Part shown: positions 7,134 through 10,508 of the stretch, in pieces | Layout of the letters: each line of letters opens with the position of its first letter | How positions within the stretch are numbered: position 1 is the first letter of the stretch | NCBI GenBank assembly: GCA_964455395.1 | Contig: CAYVWB010000109.1 | Location: forward strand, 1 to 10,508 | Direction: 5' to 3' | From: CAYVWB01 sp964455395 | Lineage (GTDB): Bacteria; Desulfobacterota; Desulfovibrionia; Desulfovibrionales; Desulfovibrionaceae | DNA: 10,508 bases | Position numbers and translations under genes: made by a program | Notes under the pieces: model-generated | Told to the model about the DNA's origin: nothing | Database searches by the model: none | Seen by the model: the letters and a program-made list of their open reading frames with translations, nothing else

Positions 7134-8156
7134 TCACTCGATGGGTTCGTCGGGGGCGAAGGCGCGGGGGGCGGCGCGTCCCATCACGTCGTCCCAACGC
7201 ATGGCGGAGAGCCCCGCGCCGGCGCGTTTGGCGGCGACGTTGTCCGGAGAGTAGATCTCCCCCGGTGCGATGGCGCGCGCCGCCACCAGGGACTTGCGCG
7301 CCAAGGCGATGTTGGCGCGCTCCGAGGGCGCGGGCTCCTTGCGGCCGTGGCCCAGCGCGAGCTCCACTTGGCGGATGGCGTCGATCATGGCGCGCAGTTC
7401 CGGGGGCTCCAGGCTGGCGGCGTGGTCCGGGCCGGACGCGGTCTTGTCCAGCGTGAAATGCTTTTCGATGACCCGCGCGCCCAGGGCCACTGCCGCCGTG
7501 GGGATGGCCACGCCCAGGGTGTGGTCCGAGTAGCCCACGGCCACGCCCGGGAAGGCTGCCGCCAGAGTCTGCATGGCGCGCAGGTTCACGTCCTCGCAGG
7601 GCGTGGGGTACTGGGAGGTGCAGTGGAGCAGGGTGACGGCCTCGCGCGGGGCGCCGGCTTCCTCCAGGAGCCGCAGGGCGTCGTCCACTTCGCCGAGCCG
7701 CGCCATCCCCGTGGAGAGAAGAATGGGCAAGCCCATGACGGCCACGGCGCGCAAGAGCGGCGGGGTGGCGAGTTCTCCCGAGCCCAGCTTGATGCGAGCC
7801 ACACCAAGGCGCTGCAGCAGGCGCGCGCTCTCCACATCGAAGGGAGAGGAGAGGAACTCCACCCGGGCTTCCCGACAGACGGCTTGCAGACGTCGGTGCG
7901 CCGCTTCGTCCAGTTCCAGACGGCGCAGCATGGCGAGCTGGCCCTCATTCGCATTGTTGTCGGCGTCGGCGCGGCGTTGGTACTCCGCTTTGGCCACGCC
8001 GGCGCTGGCCAGCGTGCTGGCGGTGAAGGTCTGGAATTTCACGGCGTCTGCGCCGGCTTCGGCGGCGGCGTGGATCATACGCTCGGCCTTGGCGAGGTCG
8101 CCGTCGTGGTTCACGCCGGCTTCGGCGATGCAATAGACGTGGTGAGGTGGAGTCAT
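7134..8156 (-). CDS. neuB: Nonulosonic acid synthase, NeuB/LegI type (PEP-dependent aldolase)
   Basis: This TIM-barrel enzyme condenses phosphoenolpyruvate with an N-acyl-mannosamine-type sugar to form a nine-carbon acid. The 340-residue length is standard. Motifs: AEAGVNHDGD (11-20), VKFQTF (39-44), SSPFD (103-107), IKLGSGE (122-128), LSTGMA (147-152), LHCTSQYPTP (177-186), VGYSDHTLG (207-215) and EKHFTLDK (231-238). GPDHAASLEP (242-251) is of the NeuB/LegI form; PseI enzymes usually have GPDS.FSLEP. A C-terminal SAF (antifreeze-like) domain occupies about 286-340. The ATG at 8156 is chosen because it puts the AEAGVNHDG motif about ten residues in, as in homologues. It has no clear Shine-Dalgarno, and a three-codon frame (ATG at 8164) ends in an ATGA overlap with it. 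An in-frame ATG at 8294 would add 46 low-complexity residues and lies in a 10-bp repeat. The neighbouring PtmE-like gene supports a legionaminic-type role. Confidence 0.92.
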   Translation of the reverse strand: MTPPHHVYCIAEAGVNHDGDLAKAERMIHAAAEAGADAVKFQTFTASTLASAGVAKAEYQRRADADNNANEGQLAMLRRLELDEAAHRRLQAVCREARVEFLSSPFDVESARLLQRLGVARIKLGSGELATPPLLRAVAVMGLPILLSTGMARLGEVDDALRLLEEAGAPREAVTLLHCTSQYPTPCEDVNLRAMQTLAAAFPGVAVGYSDHTLGVAIPTAAVALGARVIEKHFTLDKTASGPDHAASLEPPELRAMIDAIRQVELALGHGRKEPAPSERANIALARKSLVAARAIAPGEIYSPDNVAAKRAGAGLSAMRWDDVMGRAAPRAFAPDEPIE

Positions 8157-8278
8157 GGCGTCATGGGGCGGCGCGGTGCTGGCGCAGGAGGCGTCGCGGG
8201 TTGTCGTGGCTTGGGGGGAAGACCGGCTGCGCCATGTCCGTGTGTCCGTGTGTTCGGGCGTGGGCTTGTGCGCCGGGC

Positions 8279-8338
8279 GGTCATGGGAGGTCATGCACGG
8301 TCATGGGAGGGCATGGGAGGTCATGGGAGGTCATGTGA
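8279..8338. repeat. Six-unit 10-bp tandem repeat (GGTCATGGGA)
   Basis: Six contiguous decamers at 8279, 8289, 8299, 8309, 8319 and 8329 read GGTCATGGGA, GGTCATGCAC, GGTCATGGGA, GGGCATGGGA, GGTCATGGGA and GGTCATGTGA. The last unit contains the stop codon (8331-8333) of the minus-strand glycosyltransferase-like gene. On the minus strand most units present ATGACC, so ATG triplets occur in all three frames upstream of neuB. On the plus strand the units look like GGGAGGTCATG, a ribosome-site/ATG mimic, but no gene follows there. Nearby, GTCCGTGT is repeated twice (8236-8251). Such short arrays can change copy number by slippage; an effect on neuB is inference. Confidence 0.85.
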
Positions 8339-9416
8339 GGATGGCGTCGAGCATCATCTCCACGCGCTGCTCCATGGCGCTCCACGCGTCGTTGTACACG
8401 TCGAGGGCGTTGGCGACCACGCGTTTGGTCATGGCGGGATTGTCCACCACGGCGCGCGCTTTGTCCAGCAGATCGCCGCCGTCCCAGCAGAGGGGGACGT
8501 AGGCGCTTTCCGCGGGGTCGTCGTCGTGGCGATAGATGTCGGGCCATGTCTCCAGGTGGTCCATGGCGGGTTTCAGCAAGGCGGCGCCGGCGCGTATGGT
8601 TTCGAAGTCGCGGAAACAGATTTCGCCCCAGCCGAAGGGGCTCACCACGCCGGCCAGCGTTCCCAGCTCCTTCTGAAAGGCCTTGTGCGAGGTGAAGCCG
8701 GTTCGGAAAAGGGGGTCGCCTTGTGCGCGTTCCAGCAGCAGCTGACGCTGTCGGCCAATGGAGGGGGCGTAATGCTTGGAGGAAAAGCGCATCTGTATGT
8801 GAGGGATGCGCGTGGTTTGCGGCCTGTGCAGGGGGCAGTCCGGGAGCGCGACGCAGGCGGCGCGGGCGCCCAGGCCCATCTCGAGGAGGCGCATCAGCTG
8901 GGAGCGGCGTTGGCGCACGGGGTAGGCGCCGAACCCCAGGTTCCACGCCACATGCAGCTTGTCGAGTTCGTCGGGATTGTCGGGAGGGGAGCGGAGAAGG
9001 GGCGTCGGATCCACCACGCCGTGGTTGCGGTGGTAATAGTCCGAGTGACGCTGTCGACCGTAGGCTTCCTGCAGATACAGCGACCTGTCGCGCAGCAACT
9101 GCTTCTTGAAGTAGCCATCCAGCCATGGAGAGAGCTCGAAATGGATGCTGTCCGCGCCGTCGCTGTCATCAAAGAGAAAGACTTTTTCGTACCGGTCCTT
9201 CAAACGTTGGAGAATGCGGACGTTCTCATTCACGCGGTCATAGCGCTGTTTGAAGTAGCGCACTATGAGCAGACGTTTGCTGGAGCCTTGCCGCAAGGCG
9301 ACATCCAGACGTTTCGTGAAGCGGAACATGGGAAGATGCACGCTTCGCAGTATGGGGTAGAGCGAATAGAGCAGTGATATGGAATCGGCTGCGTATAGAA
9401 CGGTAATGGTGCTCAT
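8331..9416 (-). CDS. Glycosyltransferase-like protein of surface glycan loci
   Basis: A 361-residue protein with no clear signal peptide or membrane span. The strongest mark is SPFGWGEICFRDFE (259-272) followed by AGAALLKP and DHLETWPDIY. I know this combination from exostosin-like or group-1-like GT-B glycosyltransferases, where the acidic residues contact the sugar nucleotide. The N-terminal part has VLYAAD (6-11) and a strand/acidic stretch KVFLFDDSDG (78-87). The ATG at 9416 is preferred over the GTG at 9467. A candidate minus-strand promoter (9480-9508) predicts a transcript start near 9473, leaving only about six bases before the GTG, and the GTG adds 17 residues. Neither start has a strong ribosome site. 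It is first in the minus-strand group, ahead of neuB. It probably transfers a sugar to a glycan or protein; donor and acceptor are unknown. Confidence 0.72.
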   Translation of the reverse strand: MSTITVLYAADSISLLYSLYPILRSVHLPMFRFTKRLDVALRQGSSKRLLIVRYFKQRYDRVNENVRILQRLKDRYEKVFLFDDSDGADSIHFELSPWLDGYFKKQLLRDRSLYLQEAYGRQRHSDYYHRNHGVVDPTPLLRSPPDNPDELDKLHVAWNLGFGAYPVRQRRSQLMRLLEMGLGARAACVALPDCPLHRPQTTRIPHIQMRFSSKHYAPSIGRQRQLLLERAQGDPLFRTGFTSHKAFQKELGTLAGVVSPFGWGEICFRDFETIRAGAALLKPAMDHLETWPDIYRHDDDPAESAYVPLCWDGGDLLDKARAVVDNPAMTKRVVANALDVYNDAWSAMEQRVEMMLDAILT

Positions 9417-9479
9417 GTCGAAAGAGTATCCATCAGTTTTGCCGGAAAAACAAGATGGCGAGTTCACGGCGCAATCGCA

Positions 9480-9508
9480 ATGATAGCGAAGTTGGCGCGT
9501 CGGGTAAA
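9480..9508 (-). promoter_or_regulatory. Candidate sigma-70 promoter for the minus-strand group
   Basis: On the minus strand the region reads TTTACC, 17 bases, TATCAT. The -35 matches four of six and the -10 five of six of the sigma-70 consensus, at optimal spacing. The predicted start is near 9473, giving a leader of about 57 bases before the ATG at 9416. The GTG at 9467 would be almost leaderless. The pattern is seen; activity is inferred. Confidence 0.5.
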
Positions 9509-9528
9509 TCGTCCGGTTTCCGCCGGCG

Positions 9529-9550
9529 CGTCAGCGGTGCGACGCTGACG
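9529..9550. promoter_or_regulatory. Perfect inverted repeat between divergent promoters (candidate operator)
   Basis: CGTCAGCG (9529-9536), six-base spacer GTGCGA, CGCTGACG (9543-9550). The dyad centre is about 66 bp from the predicted minus-strand transcript start and about 70 bp from the plus-strand start, with 20 bp to one -35 and 22 bp to the other. The position suits an activator or shared regulator acting on both directions. The rest of the 337-bp gap (9417-9753) shows no other element I can support. A chance GC-rich dyad is possible. Confidence 0.45.
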
Positions 9551-9572
9551 GAGAGGCCCCGACGACCCCGCC

Positions 9573-9602
9573 TTGACGTCCCTGGCGTCCGTCTTCTATG
9601 AC
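9573..9602 (+). promoter_or_regulatory. Candidate sigma-70 promoter for the acyltransferase gene
   Basis: TTGACG (five of six matches to the -35) is followed after 18 bases by TATGAC (four of six matches to the -10). The predicted start is near 9609, leaving a leader of about 145 bases to the ATG at 9754. It also argues against a gene start at the ATG at 9598, which falls inside the -10. Confidence 0.45.
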
Positions 9603-9753
9603 GACGCGACCGCCACAGGACGCACGAACGAAGCAACGCTTCCGTGCGAGGGATTGGCGGATCCGGATGTCGCGCTGCACGGCGGAGGCGCCTGCTGCGC
9701 TCCCGGTGGGGCGACGCGCGCCGCCACCAACGCCAATCCGCAACGGCTTGCTC

Positions 9754-10407
9754 ATGCTGCTGGAACTCCCCCTCACCGATCTCAACGCGCTCGTGGCGCG
9801 GCAACTGCGTTCATTGTTCACCTTCGACGAGGCGGTCGAAGCCGAGCATCTCGCCGCAGGAATGGACGCAGCGCTTGCACGGTGTGAGTATTGTTTCGCG
9901 CAGACGAGCAACAAGTACTTTCGTCGGGGAGAGGAAGTCTATTTCAATCCTTTCCACTCCGGTCAGTACTGTATTTTTCTCTATTACTTGGCGCGCGCCG
10001 TGCATCTTGCGCATCCCGAGTCGACCTTGGCGGACCGTCTTTATTATCTCAACAAGAGTCTCAACAGCGTCGATCTTCTGTACGATGTGGTGTTGCCTGA
10101 CGCCTTCTATGTGGAACATCCGCTGGGGAGCGTCATGGGCAGGGCCGTTTACGGCGAGCGCTTCATCTTTTATCAGCAGTGCACCGTGGGCGGGAGCGGC
10201 GGATGCTATCCCGTGCTTGGCGAACACGTCGTCCTTTTCGCCGGCGCGAAGGTGCTGGGCCGCAGTCGTGTGCACGAGAACGTGGTGCTCGCCGCCAACG
10301 CCTGCGTGCTCAACGAGGATGTGCCCGCCAACTCGCTGGTGTTCGGCGTTTCGCCACATCTCGTCATCAAGCCCAGACCGGCGAAGTTCGCGCAGGATTT
10401 TTATTGA
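9754..10407 (+). CDS. Serine acetyltransferase-like left-handed beta-helix acyltransferase
   Basis: A 217-residue protein with a helical N-terminal part (LNALVARQLRSLF at 10-22) and a central segment CEYCFAQTSNKYF (44-56) with FNPFHSGQY (64-72). The C-terminal hexapeptide-repeat beta-helix (about 118-206) runs through GSVMGRAVYG, CTVGGSGGCYPVLG, AGAKVLG and ANACVLN. This is the CysE/serine acetyltransferase superfamily. However, the CysE His in DHATG is replaced here (GRAVYG), while EHPLG (121-125) keeps a His. It therefore belongs to the surface-locus subgroup and may acetylate a sugar rather than serine. The ATG at 9754 is chosen because homologues begin with this ELxxLVxxQL region; upstream in-frame ATGs at 9598 and 9667 add low-complexity residues. 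No strong ribosome site is visible. It has more AT-rich codons than its neighbours, hinting at a different origin. Confidence 0.78.
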   Translation: MLLELPLTDLNALVARQLRSLFTFDEAVEAEHLAAGMDAALARCEYCFAQTSNKYFRRGEEVYFNPFHSGQYCIFLYYLARAVHLAHPESTLADRLYYLNKSLNSVDLLYDVVLPDAFYVEHPLGSVMGRAVYGERFIFYQQCTVGGSGGCYPVLGEHVVLFAGAKVLGRSRVHENVVLAANACVLNEDVPANSLVFGVSPHLVIKPRPAKFAQDFY

Positions 10408-10414
10408 GGCCTTC

Positions 10415-10436
10415 GCGGCGGTTGTCAACGCGCCGC
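10415..10436 (+). terminator. Strong hairpin after the acyltransferase gene (possible terminator)
   Basis: GCGGCGGTT (10415-10423), loop GTC, AAC plus one bulged G, then CGCCGC (10431-10436): nine base pairs beginning eight bases after the stop codon. Only short T-runs follow (GTTTCGCTT), so rho-independent termination is possible but not certain. The remaining 72 bases to the window end have open frames (for example from ATG 10446 or ATG 10483) but too little sequence to call a gene. Confidence 0.4.
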
Positions 10437-10508
10437 TCGTGAAGCATGTTTCGCTTACCTCAACGCCGCCGAGGCGCCCACCCATGCCGCCAACGTCTTC
10501 TGCTCATC

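Noticed and set aside
7110..9377. 755-codon open frame on the plus strand
   Set aside because: It lies opposite the neuB and glycosyltransferase-like genes, has no family motif, and is explained by GC-rich codon positions leaving few stops on the opposite strand.
10440..10508. Start of another plus-strand gene at the window end
   Set aside because: Several frames stay open, but fewer than 25 codons are visible and none has a recognisable motif or clear ribosome site.

Overview
The window is GC-rich bacterial DNA. It carries part of a surface-polysaccharide or protein-glycosylation locus built around a nonulosonic (sialic-acid-like) sugar pathway, most like the legionaminic-acid branch. High GC, compact gene packing and this enzyme mix would suit a Desulfovibrio-like or other proteobacterial genome, but no rRNA or housekeeping marker is present, so the organism is only a guess.

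Layout. Positions 1-3566 (+ strand): the C-terminal end of a GT-B-fold sugar or polyol-phosphate transferase-like protein, a CMP-nonulosonate cytidylyltransferase (NeuA/PtmB type), a class III PLP aminotransferase of the glutamate-1-semialdehyde aminomutase type, and an SDR oxidoreductase (PtmA-like) whose start overlaps the aminotransferase end. Positions 3545-3768: a 59-bp tandem repeat of about 3.8 copies. It begins inside the last codons of the SDR gene and ends one base before the stop of the convergent gene. Positions 3770-9416 (- strand), in transcription order: a glycosyltransferase-like protein (9416-8331), a NeuB/LegI-type nonulosonate synthase (8156-7134), a PtmE-type sugar-1-phosphate nucleotidyltransferase with two N-terminal CBS domains (6425-5370), and a second GT-B-like protein (5191-3770). 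A 10-bp tandem repeat separates the first two, and 708 bp with no convincing gene separates NeuB from PtmE. Positions 9417-9753: a divergent regulatory region with two facing candidate sigma-70-type promoters and a perfect 8-bp inverted repeat almost midway between them. Positions 9754-10407 (+): a left-handed beta-helix acyltransferase related to serine acetyltransferase.

How the genes may work together (inference from families): PtmE would activate an aminosugar-1-phosphate as an NDP-sugar. NeuB would condense the derived N-acyl-mannosamine-type sugar with phosphoenolpyruvate. The cytidylyltransferase would make the CMP-sugar donor. The glycosyltransferase-like proteins and the acyltransferase would use or decorate it. 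The NDP-sugar dehydratase, the 4-aminotransferase and the hydrolysing 2-epimerase expected for a full legionaminic route are not in this window. The aminotransferase and SDR pair may feed amino-sugar precursor synthesis or a variant sugar. Nothing here proves a wholly new system. The most unusual signals are the two tandem arrays, the symmetric divergent control region and the non-standard enzyme set.
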